From Ulota crispa (taxonomy: Eukaryota > Streptophyta > Bryopsida > Orthotrichales > Orthotrichaceae): DNA of 64,000 bases. Each line of letters starts with the position of its first letter. Position 1 is the first letter of the stretch. This document shows positions 23,388-35,510 of the stretch, one piece after another. The notes under the pieces are model-generated. The model worked only from the letters and a program-made list of their open reading frames with translations. It did no database searches and was not told where the DNA came from. The translations under genes were made by a program, and so were the position numbers. Location of the stretch: the NCBI GenBank assembly GCA_963920765.1, contig OY987245.1, positions 2,124,727-2,188,726 of the forward strand. Direction: 5' to 3'.

Positions 23388-24536
23388 TTAACCCTAGACT
23401 GCCCAAGGGGACGGAATGTGACCGCTATGCATTTTAGTTTAAATTCTTTTGACTTTTATTGAAGATTAATTTAAGTGGTTATTTTTTTAAATTATTCTTA
23501 TTAAAATCTTGTTTTAGTATCAAAAATCCAATTTTAAAAATGAATGACTATGATTTGTTTGTTTAAGATTTTGTGCAAGGGTGTCCATTGCAAATCTTCA
23601 CTTTCTAGTATTGAGAGCTCTTGGAGATGAGCCTCAAGTACACTAGAACTTGGAGAAACAATCACATTAGAATTAATTTAAAAAGTTGTAGAGTAGATTT
23701 TAAGAAGCCGTAAATTGATTAAGGTTACACATGTTGTACTGTACATACTCATTTTTTTTTACATCCTCAATTTTAAATTTGAGATGTGAAAAGAGGATTG
23801 AAAGACTTCAAATCACTTTCATAGTTTTAACACCCTCTTCATCAAATGTTATAATTTTTCAATCCATAAAGCTGTATTCCCACTTGGCATTTGCAAAAAT
23901 AAGTATTAGTGCATAATCTTGTGCACTATAGAGGAAAAGGTAGTTCAGAAAAGTGGTGACACAAAAAAGCAATGTTTGGAAACTTGTAATTGGTTTAAGA
24001 GACAGTGTGTTCCCACCAGGGTCATACGTAATTTTTGCAGTCGACGTGGCCATGACAGCGAGGCAGACACAATCCGCTTCTTTGTAATCGACCTCCCATT
24101 CTCAAAATATGAAATACCGCCGTTGCACTGCCCATAAGCTCTCAAATGTACCTCTTTGTTAAGATCTGCAATTACTGATACTTTACGAGTAATCCCTTGA
24201 CTTTTGGAGCTTTATTTAAAAAATCGCCTAAAAGTTGTTCTTTAAAATCTGTAACCAAGGCTGCCACATCGGCTTGGGTTGTAGAACCACCCCCTAGTGG
24301 GAACACCCACTGAACAGACCCCTCCAAAAATCGCTTCTTACTAATTGATAAGTCCAGGTGGGAATGCACCATAAGTGATGTTGTTGTGTTTTCTTTTCCT
24401 ATATGATCTTTAACGTATCTAGTTTAAATTTGTACGGTTACAATTTATAAAAAAAATGATATAATCTATCAAAATGTTGCCATTCTGTTCATCCAAGAGC
24501 GATACTGGAGAACGTCCGTGGGCGATCTAGGGTTAA
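23388..24536. mobile_element. TTAA element with a nested insertion
   Basis: The ends are TTAACCCTAGACTGCCCAAGG and, inverted, TTAACCCTAGATCGCCCACGG. The interior matches 46825-47457 in the opposite orientation. That match is interrupted at about 23870 and resumes at about 24403, marking an inserted segment. It is non-coding. Confidence 0.75.
23875..24367. mobile_element. Insertion nested in the 23388-24536 element
   Basis: About 490 bp is absent from the related copy at 46825-47457. It starts near ATTCCCACTTGGCATTTGC and ends near GTCCAGGTGGGAATGC, giving short imperfect inverted ends. The exact boundaries and target duplication are unclear. The superfamily is not assigned. Confidence 0.5.
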
Positions 24537-25318
24537 GGGTCAATGAAGCTGAACCCACAGATGGATGAAGGATAGTTATTTTATCATCTCTCCAGTAAGT
24601 TTTGTAGATCCAAACCCATTTTTGGCTTCGGTGACGGTATTAGGGGGAAACTATGAGGTGGCCGAAAGCCCGAAACTCCCGACCGTTCTAGATTGTCCTG
24701 ACGTCGTTCTGCCGCCAGCTTGCGCTCCCTCTTCTCAGTCCCCACGGCCATAGCCACCCCCCGCTCGTCCGCCCTGAACCCGCGTTGCCTTGTCCCAACT
24801 CCCCATACACTCTCCATTGTGTTGGCGTCACTCCCTTCCTCCTCAAATTTCTTCGCTTTTGATCCGTCCCATTCGATCTGCGCCTCCGTCCGATTCCATT
24901 TCTTCAGGTAAGCTTACTGTCCGCCCTGCGCCACTTTGTACCTCCGACGTGAAATTCTTCGTTTCTCCTTCTGTGATCTGCATTCTTTCTTGAGCACGAC
25001 ACTGGTTTGAACGGACTCTTTGATAAGTGTTTTCCTTCGTCGTCTAGGGTTTAAGCACCTCTTTGCAGTGCCAGCTTCCCTGCCTTTGTATACTGGTCAA
25101 AACGTTTGGCAGGGATTGTAATTCGGTTGCTCCCAAGACGCCGTTATTAACGTCAGGGTTTTTAGCGCAAGGTTACTTTTGTGGTAGAGACGACGGGGTT
25201 CAGTGTATACCACGGTTTGCTTTGGATCTAGTGCTGTGTTTCGATTTTACAAGCGAGGAATTCTCTTTTGAGTGCGTGGAGTCCTAATTTGGTGAATTTG
25301 GGAATCAGAGGAACGAGG
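24537..25318 (+). promoter_or_regulatory. Probable CacyBP promoter and 5' leader
   Basis: A CT-rich stretch at about 24780-24906 is followed by the donor-like CAG/GTAAGC at 24907. This suggests a 5' UTR exon and an intron ahead of the coding start at 25319. No acceptor is obvious, so the leader structure is uncertain. Confidence 0.35.
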
Positions 25319-27371
25319 ATGGCATCAGACTTGGCGGATGACCTGAAGGAGCTTCGCCAGCTTCTTAGAGAAGCCAAGCGGCCCCGCGTTCAGGCTCTAC
25401 TGTCGAGTGAAATCGCCAACTTGGAAAAGGTATCTGCAGTTTCGTAGTTTGTGCAGCTTAATTGAAATGCATTTTTTAGTCTTGGTATTCGTGATTGAGC
25501 TGATTAGGGATTTTTTTTGTGCTTACGTCCTAATCGCTGATGAATTTGATTGAAATGGACTTGAGATTTTGGCGAGATATTGAGTCCTTTTTTTGGATCG
25601 CTGTCTATGTTTCTTGGTGAAGAAGAAGAACGCTGGACTCTGTTTTAGTATTCAACGTGAATCACGAGACCCTGTCTTGCTGAAACCCCAGCCCACGCAC
25701 AGATGCAGCTATTTGGCTGTTTAGGGTTAAGGTAAAGTTTGCCTTTCTTGCGTAGCTAAAATCTAGCTTTGAAATCTATTGATTATATGGTGCAGCAATC
25801 CTCAGCGGCGGAAGAGGAGGAAACACCAAAAGCGGTAGCTGTGGAGAAACAATTGGATGAGGTAACACCAATAGAGACAAAGCCAGCTCCGCGTCCAATT
25901 CATTACACGAGTTTGACGACTTTCAGCTGGGATGAGGAATCTGACAAAGTGAAGGTATAGTCATCGACCGTTTGCTTCTGTTATTTGTCTTGATTGGAAG
26001 ATTGAAACATTCGAACTTTTTATGTGATGAGCTTCAGGCGGCTTCTTGGACATGGGATTCTAGATTCTATGCTTTTTTAATGAGGATTTGATACACAATC
26101 GTACCGACACTTGGTAATGGAGTCACTGAGATTAGAATGACCAACCTTATAATTTCTATTATTCCACTTTTTATTCATGGTCATTATTATTGGTATATTT
26201 TAGTCACAATAAAGATTATTCCTTCTTAGATTTTCTTGGAAGCGTATCTCACCAAACAAACAGGTGATTATTTGTCTTTAAAAGATTCATTTTCTTTTGT
26301 AAAAGAGTATTATGATGTTGTGAACAATGAGGCTTCTTTTGTGGCATCGGCAAATTGTGGACAATTTTTTGCTGGGTTGAGGTTATAATTTTGTTTTGGG
26401 AAATGGGTTGCAGATTTACATCCCTTTGGAGGGTGCGACGCAGGAGAAAGTTTCGGTTGATTTTCAAGCGGAGTCGGTCAGTTTGAAGATCCAGGATGTA
26501 AACGGGAAGAACTACCAGTTTTCTGTTTCGAAACTGAAAAAAACAATTGCGCCATCAGATTCTAAGGTTCTTGTCAAACCGAAACGGATCATCCTCTCAT
26601 TGAAGAAGGCTGATCGTGGCAGCTGGTTTGATCTTTCAAAGAAGGAAGAAAAGGTAATTCATTCTCCTACTTGGGTAGTCCGGTCCGGCATATTCTCTCT
26701 TGGTTGGCAATCCTTCTTAGACGTCGTTCTGTAAGATTGTTTGTGTCGATAGGACGTACTCAAACTAAATGCTGATTTAACATTTAAGATACGTTACCTG
26801 CTAAACCCTTTTTTTCTCGCTGTTCAACCTAGTGAAATTACAAGAGAAACACATTATTCTGCACGACAAATGGGTCATCAGAGTCTAGACAACAATAACC
26901 ACCAAGTGCTATTATATTATTTATATATGCTAGCATATTCTCGCTTTGAATGTTGCCTTCTGTTGCTATTGCTATGCAGTTGAAACCCCCATCCCTTGAC
27001 AAGGAGGCAGACCCAATGGCAGGTCTGATGGGATTAATGAAGGTATGTCCAAACACCCTTCAGCATTATTATATATCTTTGTATGGTGATACTGAGTCAT
27101 TTTACCATTATTGAACTGCGTCATTTGATAAAGTGCGCTTTATAATTGTGAACTGTATCATGGTATGGCCGACTTTTCAAGAAATTTTGCTGTCTTTGGC
27201 TTTGAGGTCTCTTGATGTACAAGGTTGTGAATGTCATGATTTTCATTGTCATCAATCATGCAGAACATGTATGAAGACGGTGACGACGAGATGAAGAAAA
27301 CCATAGCCAAGGCATGGACCGATGCCCGAACGGGGAAGCCTGGGGAGGGCCCCAGTCCGCCAGGTTTTTAA
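25319..27371 (+). CDS. Calcyclin-binding protein-like (CacyBP/SIP), CS and SGS domains
   Basis: CacyBP/SIP-type proteins bridge Siah-type E3 ligases, Skp1 and S100/HSP90-type partners; in plants this role is inferred. Five exons close in phase 0 throughout: 25319-25429, 25796-25954, 26414-26653, 26980-27042 and 27264-27371, giving 226 residues, the normal family length. Residues 1-37 form a helical N-terminal segment (DLKELRQLLREAKRPRVQAL). An acidic, Glu-rich linker follows. A CS domain covers about 80-165 (FSWDEESDKVKIYIPLEG, then GSWFDLSKKE). The SGS-type tail has DPMAGLMGLMKNMYEDGDDE and TIAKAWTDAR. The start is chosen because the N-terminal helix begins directly at this ATG. Confidence 0.92.
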
Positions 27372-28161
27372 GGTACCACTTTCGCTATCATGTCAATCCT
27401 ATGTGGCAATTTTCTTTCTTTTTACATGCTAGTTTTCATTTGAAGGCTAGCGCGCTCATGCAAAATTTATGTTACAGTTGTTCTTTGAGGTACTATCCGG
27501 AAGTGGTCACATTCTAGGTGATTCATGCTCTATAGGTTATATCACTTAATTGAAAGAGTTATGGCGCTTACTTTAATCTATATTCAGAAAGCAGATGTTT
27601 CCTTTTTTGAAAGCCGAATAATGCAATAGGTAAAGATGAAGCCATTATAAAAATTGGCATGCTTACTCGCTTCTCGTTTGTGCAGATTTGGAAATTGAGG
27701 TTATTTCACTAGTAGGTGATACTATATGCAAGAAGAGCAGATTCAGGAGGGAAAAAGGTCGTAAAGTAGGATATCCTGCAGCTACAAACAGTGTGGTTGT
27801 GTGAATGGAATCAATGCCTGACAAGCAGTTTTGACGGTAGACTACAGTCTGAAAACAAATAGGTTTAAAGTTCAGAACACAAGTGTGTTGTCCATTTTTA
27901 ATACAGAAAATCTCAGTTATACCAAAGTCTGCCCTCTTGAGTATCTTATCCCATGGTCAGCATGGGAAACAAAACTCGAGGGTCCTCCATTTCGATACAA
28001 ATGAAATCATTGTCCAAGTCTTTTAACTGCGATTGCGTAGGATGGTCAACCGGCAGGTACACAATCAATTTTCATTGCTGTCAGTTTTCAAAAGAGGGCA
28101 ATCAGTTGGGTGATTTCATGCCATGATGTCACGGTTCAAGTATTTGTGACATGAGTTGGAA
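27372..28161. other. 3' flanks of convergent CacyBP and OEP16
   Basis: No additional coding exon is visible. The stretch should hold the 3' UTRs of both convergent genes. Confidence 0.45.
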
Positions 28162-31100
28162 CTAATCTAGATGAACTGACTTGAGAAAATCAGCTGCAGT
28201 CGCCAAAGCACTGGCAGTGAGAGCCGTGCGGACCATCTTGTCTTGGCTTATCCTCCCATCTGAGACGGAGATGAGGGCCCCCGTCAATGCACCTCCAACG
28301 GCTGCATTTTTCTGCGGATAACCACAAATCGGTATACCTAACCCGCTTAGTATAACCTTCTCTTTATTTCACATCGTCTGTTCTCTTACGAAACCCTACA
28401 GAATGAACATCCCCACTTCCAAATCCACTATTATTCCAATATCTTGGGATAAGAAGGTCCTTTCTTTGGGAACGTTCACCTTCAATGAGGAAGCTAAGGC
28501 ACGGTGTTATGGACATCTCACGTTGATGAAATAATGGTGATAGCTTGTGATTCCATTGTGTACAGAAAGTGACGTACCCAATCGTGCTTGCCTCCTCGGG
28601 CCTTCTCCATACCATATTCCAGCCCAGCGTACATTCCGACTACCACGCCTACAAAGACGCAGACCAAGTGTTCACGAAGTGTAAGAATAACGAGAACTTC
28701 CATTTCCATGCACACTTCGTTTTGTCATTGAACCAAATCTTGAGATTGTCAAGTTCACGCAATTCAGCTGAAGTAGAATACTGCTATCTTATTAAATGCT
28801 CCACACATTGTAGGTAAGATCCTATCATCACTTTGGCAAAACGGCGACCCTCTAAGGGAAATTGAAAGATTTTCAGTGGGGAACCTTGGATCTACATCTT
28901 TTGACTATCGGAGCTTTGTGCAATTCAATGTTCCAATCTCTGCGCTCTGACACAGGCTATCTTAACAACTATGCCCACTCCTAATGTTTTAACATTTAAC
29001 AAGGTAACAGACGAGCAAAGGAGAAGAAACGATTTTTTTGGATGTTGGAATAAATGGGTTCCAGTCTTTACCCCATTGAAGACCTTCTTTTCCAGCCTTG
29101 TAGACCTGCATAAAAAGATACGTCATTCGTTACGCAGAGTCATCCATCAAATTGAGTGAATACTTTTGCTTATTGCAATGACATGCTCAGCTTTGCTGCC
29201 TAATTCCTTGCATGTATAGCCTTCTCCTTTAATTTGATTCAACTGTCACCTTTCTAACGCTTTCTTCGTCTAACAGACACCCTTACCAAAGTTAGGATAT
29301 GCAAAAACGCGCCACTTTTAAAATCCTCTTCTAACAGGTATTTATTAGAATTTCCAATGTAACAGCAGTGGGCATTTGAAGATTGGGGACGCTTTTTGGA
29401 GCAACCCTCATTCAAAACTTCAAATATCCATTTTACTAATTCTATAAGAATCTAAAAAATCTGTATCAAAGTGGTTTAAGTATGACTTTTTTTCTCCTAA
29501 AAAACAGTTAGATTGAAATTCTTTCAAGTGTGCCACCTTTCTAAAATTTCAAATCACACAACTTATCAATTTCAGTCACAAATTCTAAGTACTAATGCAT
29601 AATTCATTGACATAGCTACAGACCATTCTCATTAATATCACAACCTAAGAGCTCAAAATGAACATGATAAGATAGAGTTTTGTAAACCTTATAATAATCA
29701 GTAATGTTATATAACAACGCTGCTTATACAAATGACATTAAAGACGTAGGCAAAGTCGCAAAGAGTCGTAACAAATTGTGAAGAAGGAATGGCCAGGAAA
29801 CAAGAGAGGAAGGGATTCATGCAAAATTGTAGCTGGATAGGAGTGGGAGTCCAAGGTTGCCATAAAGCCCCCACTCACAAATTTTTCCACGTCGTGCCTC
29901 GTTGTGGGAGATTCTGCATCATCATCCCCAATCCCACATATGTTACATATCAAAGACCCTGTAGATAATGCCAAAAACTGTGGTTTTATTAGCTAAAATG
30001 GTGTGTTTCAGACCATCAAAGCTGTGACATGCAAGTGCACGGAGCTCCAAAATCTAAGCCTGCTGTAGATCGATCTGGGTGCACCGAAGCAATTGCCAGT
30101 CTCTTGAAGTTTACTAATTTTGCAAATTTGACAATAAATGCTGTCCTTTTTTTTAGTTCAATATTAGCTTGTCTTAATGCCCGCACACCCACACTTGTAC
30201 TCTAGTTTTTTTTCTTCTTGTTTTTGCAACAAATATTCCTAGAAGATCACTCGTATCCCTTTATATTGGAGAGAGTATCACAAAACCGGTCATCCCATAG
30301 GTTATGTCGCCAGCAGAAAATAAAAAACACCAGTTTCTGACGAACTATTACTGAAGCTAGACAGTGTTCACATATGTGGCTAAATATTGCACAATATCTA
30401 CCAAAGGTTTCCTTACTACAAGGGAGCAGTGTCAATTTGGACATTTTTTTGTCAAATAGGGCACCCTGATTCAAACACTTTTTTGTCAATTTGGACATGG
30501 TTTTGCCAATTTTTGTCAATTTGAACGTGTCATTGCGGACGATTTTTCTAGTAGTGATCTTCGTGTATGACTACAAAATATGTGAACCTTACAGGATAAG
30601 ATGAGAAGTTTAGCACATGTTTATTAGCCACTTGAGCTGTTGTATATGAAAATCTCATCATGTGGGCAGCAGTGGTCAGAGATACTTGCTCCAAAATTAG
30701 TACTGCAACCACTACAGTAGTGAAATTATCGTTCATTGGAGGAGCAGCAGACGATGTGCTGCTTGCTGCTGCTGAAGGTTTACATTAAATTTTGGAAACC
30801 TAGGGGTAAAATGAAGAAATTACAATTCCATGATGGCGGACCAGGACAATCATCCGTTCAACAGGTAGTTATTCTAAAGGAAATTATGTATTTGAGGACT
30901 ACTTTGTTTGGAATGGAAGCCTCAGTACCTTTTCTCATCCAATTGTAAGCTTCCTGCGATGCCGCATGTGCAGCTCCGACCTGCATGCGTTGCCATGTTC
31001 AATTTCTTTTTTCGTTAGTTCTCCAATCTCATGCAATTATCATGCCGTATACTGGGGTCTCAATTTATCTTGAGTCTAATTAGCAATTGAAAGAGAGTTT

Positions 31101-33170
31101 CAATTTCTTTGAGTGTGGAATTTTCTGGAAAATGTGAATTTGAAAAGGAGTTGTTGTTAGCCTATGTTAACATTATGTTAGAACTTCTCCACACAAAATT
31201 CTAAGAGGTAGAATACACAACCAAGGTCAAGAACTAAAAGTCAACAAATGGATTCAGGAAGAGGTAGGAGAAATTAGCATTTAATGGTGGATACAACTAT
31301 ATATGAAGTATCAACAAGAAGACCAACAACCATTGGAGAAACACTCTTGAAACATATGGTTCCTCAAAATGAGGAGAGGGCCATTATTTGATATTCATGT
31401 TACCATATCTATTCATGCAGTGAGATGAAACTTTGGCTCCACTACTATATAATGTCATACACGTAACATGCGTTCTTAGAGCAAACTTCCGTGAAGTCAT
31501 AAACTAGAAACAATTGCAAACTTGTTTGCTGTTTCTGAGTTTTAAGATTCCGGACCAGCATGGAGATTTGCCCATACTGGGATCAAAAGCTGGCCGTGGA
31601 TTATCGTACCATAGTTTCATTCGGTATGAATGCTATTGGTTACTCGAGATTGATATTCCAAGTGGTGGGGTCAAATGTTACTACCTCGTCGCAAATGCAT
31701 GCATGCCGCAACAAAACTAAGCTGTAGCACACCAAATGCAATGTAGACTAATCTCATAATAGATTTTCAATAAGCATCCCTACGAGCTAATAAGAAAGAA
31801 CTGTTTCCAGGAGTGGCCAGGGTCCTCTGTTTCTGAAACCCCATTAAAATCAGTCTCTCAATTTTGATCACAACAGAGATGGTCTTTTTCCCCCAGGAGG
31901 AGAGAGCCATCAGCCAGGGAATGTTAATTGTTATACATACCCCGCCAATCTTGAGAACTCCGTCGAGGGCGCTGTTGAGCGCCGGATTCTGGGTGTCCAG
32001 GAAGGTGTCCGTGGCGTTGGCGTTGGTTTTGAGGAGCAGCCTTGAGATTGGTATGTCTTCCTCACTCTTGCTAATGCTGCTGCTGCTGCTGCTGCTGCCG
32101 GACGGCTGGCGCAGAGGCTGGCTTGAACTCTGCCCGGATGTTTGGCCGGTAGACGGCTCCGAATAATCGAAAAGAAACGGGACCTGCCGATCATATGAAA
32201 TTATATCAAAATGAAAGCTTCACCAACAGAGAGAATGTGTCAAGGGAGCTAAAACACACTGCACTGCAGGCACTCACACAAAAACTTCATGTAAAACCAC
32301 AGTTTAGCATTTCACAGTTGGTGCAACATTTCCCAAAAGCTTGTCGATGCTATGCAGTGCAATACTTTCTCCCCTGAATTGAAGAGGTAGTGTGTGATGA
32401 AAACAATTCCTTGGAAATTTTGACTCTGGCGGTTTAGTGTTACAGGAATTCTCACAACGAATTCTTGACGATTTCCCTGTAGGGATTTCTACACGAATTC
32501 CCTATGTGAAATGCATTGTTTAACAAAACGGAGGGAAATATGGTGTCACAGGGAAATGTGAGACAGGGAAAAATCATGGAGGGAAATAGAGAAGAAATCC
32601 CTACAATAAAGAATGAAGAAAACCTGACAGGGAAATCTGTGAGCATTTCTGTATACCAAAAAAACAATCCAAATTCTTGTAGGGAAAACTCCACATATTT
32701 TCGTAGGTTGATTGCATTAGTTTTGTACATAAAATCATTAAGCTCATAGGAAAAACCAAATCAATTCTTGTGTCTCGACGTCCAGTTTGAATTGGGTGAG
32801 GCAGGAGAATTTGTATCTACCGGTGGCGTTAATGCATGATTGACTAGCGAGTGATCTCACTTGGGACACATAATGGATCCCCTTGTGGGGAATCTGAATA
32901 CAGTTTCCAACGGATCTCAACATGTGCCACCTGCTAAATTTCACTTTCAGTGAGGCAGGTGCGGTAGTGTTTTGAAAATGAGTAAGGAACACTGAGATTC
33001 ACACAGAGAGGGAATTGCATATGAGAAGCCTCACTGTCACTGTCAGTGCGAGTTGCAGGGCATGGGTGGAGAGGAATTCGATGAGAGCAGCATACCAGTT
33101 GCAGCATCCCTTTGGTGTTTTCACCCACACCCTCGGCGAAACTGGACGCCGAGGACGACAACCCTCGCAT
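28162..33170 (-). CDS. OEP16: OEP16-like outer plastid envelope channel (PRAT family)
   Basis: OEP16 proteins form cation/amino-acid-selective channels in the plastid outer envelope and belong to the Tim17/22/23 PRAT superfamily. Seven exons, read leftward: 33096-33170, 31941-32183, 30929-30980, 29879-29913, 29072-29105, 28578-28648 and 28162-28311. Every phase closes, giving 219 residues. Exons 4 and 5 are only 35 and 34 nt. Residues 1-90 are an unusual extension, Ser-rich with a seven-serine run. The channel core runs from ALNSALDGVLKIGG through AAHAASQEAYNWMRK, KEGLQWGVVVGMYAGLEYGM and GGALTGALISVSDG to SALATAADFLK. Glycine-rich helices are typical of the family. Standard members are about 145 residues, so the extension is the odd part. 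An in-frame upstream ATG at 33209 is possible. Confidence 0.88.
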
Positions 33171-35510
33171 TTGTGACCACTTTCCTGTTTGCAATTTAGA
33201 TAAAATCAAATTAAATCACCTCACCACGCTCTGTAAGTTCACAACTTCAGATTCTTCCTCAACTCAGAACATCCACCTACAACTTCGACATGGATCGGAG
33301 AATTCAACAACTGGCAGCAAACTTAATATGCCAAGGCACCCTCTGCCTCCGTTCATAAAACGAATAAAAAAGTGCGTAGCTCCCCACATGAATATGCCAG
33401 GATAACAAAATATTTAACAGAATCAAAGCAGATACATTTAAAATAAGAATAGTTGGAATTCGAGAAGCGGCAGTCATTCTTTGAAGAAGCCAATGCCCCC
33501 AGGTTTTCTCTATGAGCTTTCAATGATTCATATGATTCAAATGCGTCCTCACGGATCACCACAAACTCTAAATTATTGTTAAAAGAACGTAGAGGCCATT
33601 TTGGTGAAACAGGCAAGTTTTTGGATTGCCGAACTCGAGATACACAAGCAGTTTTTACTTGAAAACTTGCCGGATATTCACAGAATTATGCCTTGAAGAA
33701 CCGAAGTAAAACTTTGCTAATTCAACTGAAACCTGCCAATTTGACGAAAACCTCATAACATAACATAAGAATGTGACGTCGAGTGCAGTTCTTAGCAACG
33801 TATTACTTACAACGTGGACTAAAAATCTCCCCCAGAACCAGATCGATGCTAGCTGCCAATGGAAATGGACATATCAAAACATGTAATCTGCGGAAGGTTT
33901 GTGAGCGCATACCCTTATAACTTTTGATGAAGAAGAGAATCAAAACTCAGAGCTTGGCTGCTTGCCACTGATCAATCTGCTCAACTCAGGCAGCGCTTTG
34001 CAGTTTGCTCACGAACGACCATCATGACGCCTTCAGGACTGAACTCGGCAACTAAGTGCATGTCTTGCTCAGAGCCTCAGACCATAACATCATGTTTAAT
34101 TGAAGCAACGTGTCTTTGTGGCTATTTTAATGTCAACCCCATTGGAGAAGCTCTAGAGTTTTGACTGGAGGTTGAAAAGCTTTATTTTAACCGGAGAATG
34201 TTTGGTTTCTTCGGATATTTTTTGTTTTGGTGCTAAGTGAGAAATTTAGGATCCTGCCATGGTGTGATCTTAGCTATTGTCTGCGGCAGTGGTGTGAGGG
34301 GCAGGGATGGGAGCAAGGAGGCGAGCCGACTGATGCTGAAGAGGCGGAGATTGGCACGGAGGAGGGTTGTGGAGGGATCTCTGGTGGTGAGATTGAAGAG
34401 GGCTAATTGCAAACTGCCTCAGCATGATCGACGTTTGGGACCCAAAAGCTTCCTTTGGGACTTTTCCCCACCCCCACTTGATATTTTGGTTCCCAAGAAA
34501 TCACAGGGGAACATGGGGAACTATGACCTCTGATACCCTGGTTCTTTCTTTGTTGAAAATGGCCGCTTAAAGGAGATTTTCACTGAACTGGATTGTTATC
34601 TGTTAAAATGGCCAGGTTTTGTGCAATTGTTTAGAACTACTTGACCTAGCTCGTAGAAGAAAACTGCTTGTGCATTTCGTTTTTGGCAATCTGAATGTCA
34701 ATTTAATTGAAATTGACTTGATGATGACAATTCTCGTTGGTGCAAATTGCTGGAGATATTTGTACGTATAGAGCTGCAGCAAGGACCGTATAAGCGGTCA
34801 AGCTTGCACATTTCCCGTTTGGAAATCAGAGGTGGGATTGCATGTGTAAACTGTGCCTTATATGCAAGGGTGTTTGAATGACCAAGACCCATAATTCATG
34901 GTTATAAAATGATCGTTATGATTGATCATATTTGTGAAAGGTATGATTTACATGGGAAACTTACTTATTTTTATCACTAGGTTGAGTGAAGAGCAGTGCT
35001 TACGTTGCTTGAAAGAATTGCTTCTAGTATTTAGATGAGGCAAAGCAAGAGAGAATTGACAGTGGGTCCAAGCATAAAATGAACATTTCTCATCCAAAAC
35101 TTGGAAATGATAGGAGTTTTCTTCATTATTTGCACATTCCCTGAATATTCCAATAATCTCTCCTGTCCTGGACTACAACGCTGACTGGACAGCTTCCACC
35201 TCCCAAGTGGTGAACTCATGTCAACGCAATCTCAAAGCTCATCGGTCCTGAAGGGCGTCAAGGCAGGGCAATGACAGAAGGGTGAGTGAACAAAAACAAG
35301 TTAGAACTCTGCACTGCAACGTGACTTCAACAAGAATTCTGGACCTTGTAGAGGTAGCTTTCCTACAATTGCACATCCTGTAGGAGTTATGTCAACATGA
35401 GGAAGAAGAAAGCCTCAACCTTCACAGAAACCTTCAGGCCAAACCTTCAATTTAAAAAACTCGGTCCAACACAATGCCGGGGTTTGCTCAAGAACGAGGG
35501 GATATCAAAG
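33171..35510. other. Intergenic between OEP16 and PARN
   Basis: This stretch holds the OEP16 promoter side and the PARN 3' flank. A 98-codon plus-strand frame at 34237-34533 is basic but matches no family I know. I see no paired inverted repeats. Confidence 0.4.

Noticed and set aside
34237..34533. 98-codon basic plus-strand frame between OEP16 and PARN
   Set aside because: It has no recognisable family, and its composition suits a chance frame in moderately GC-rich DNA.
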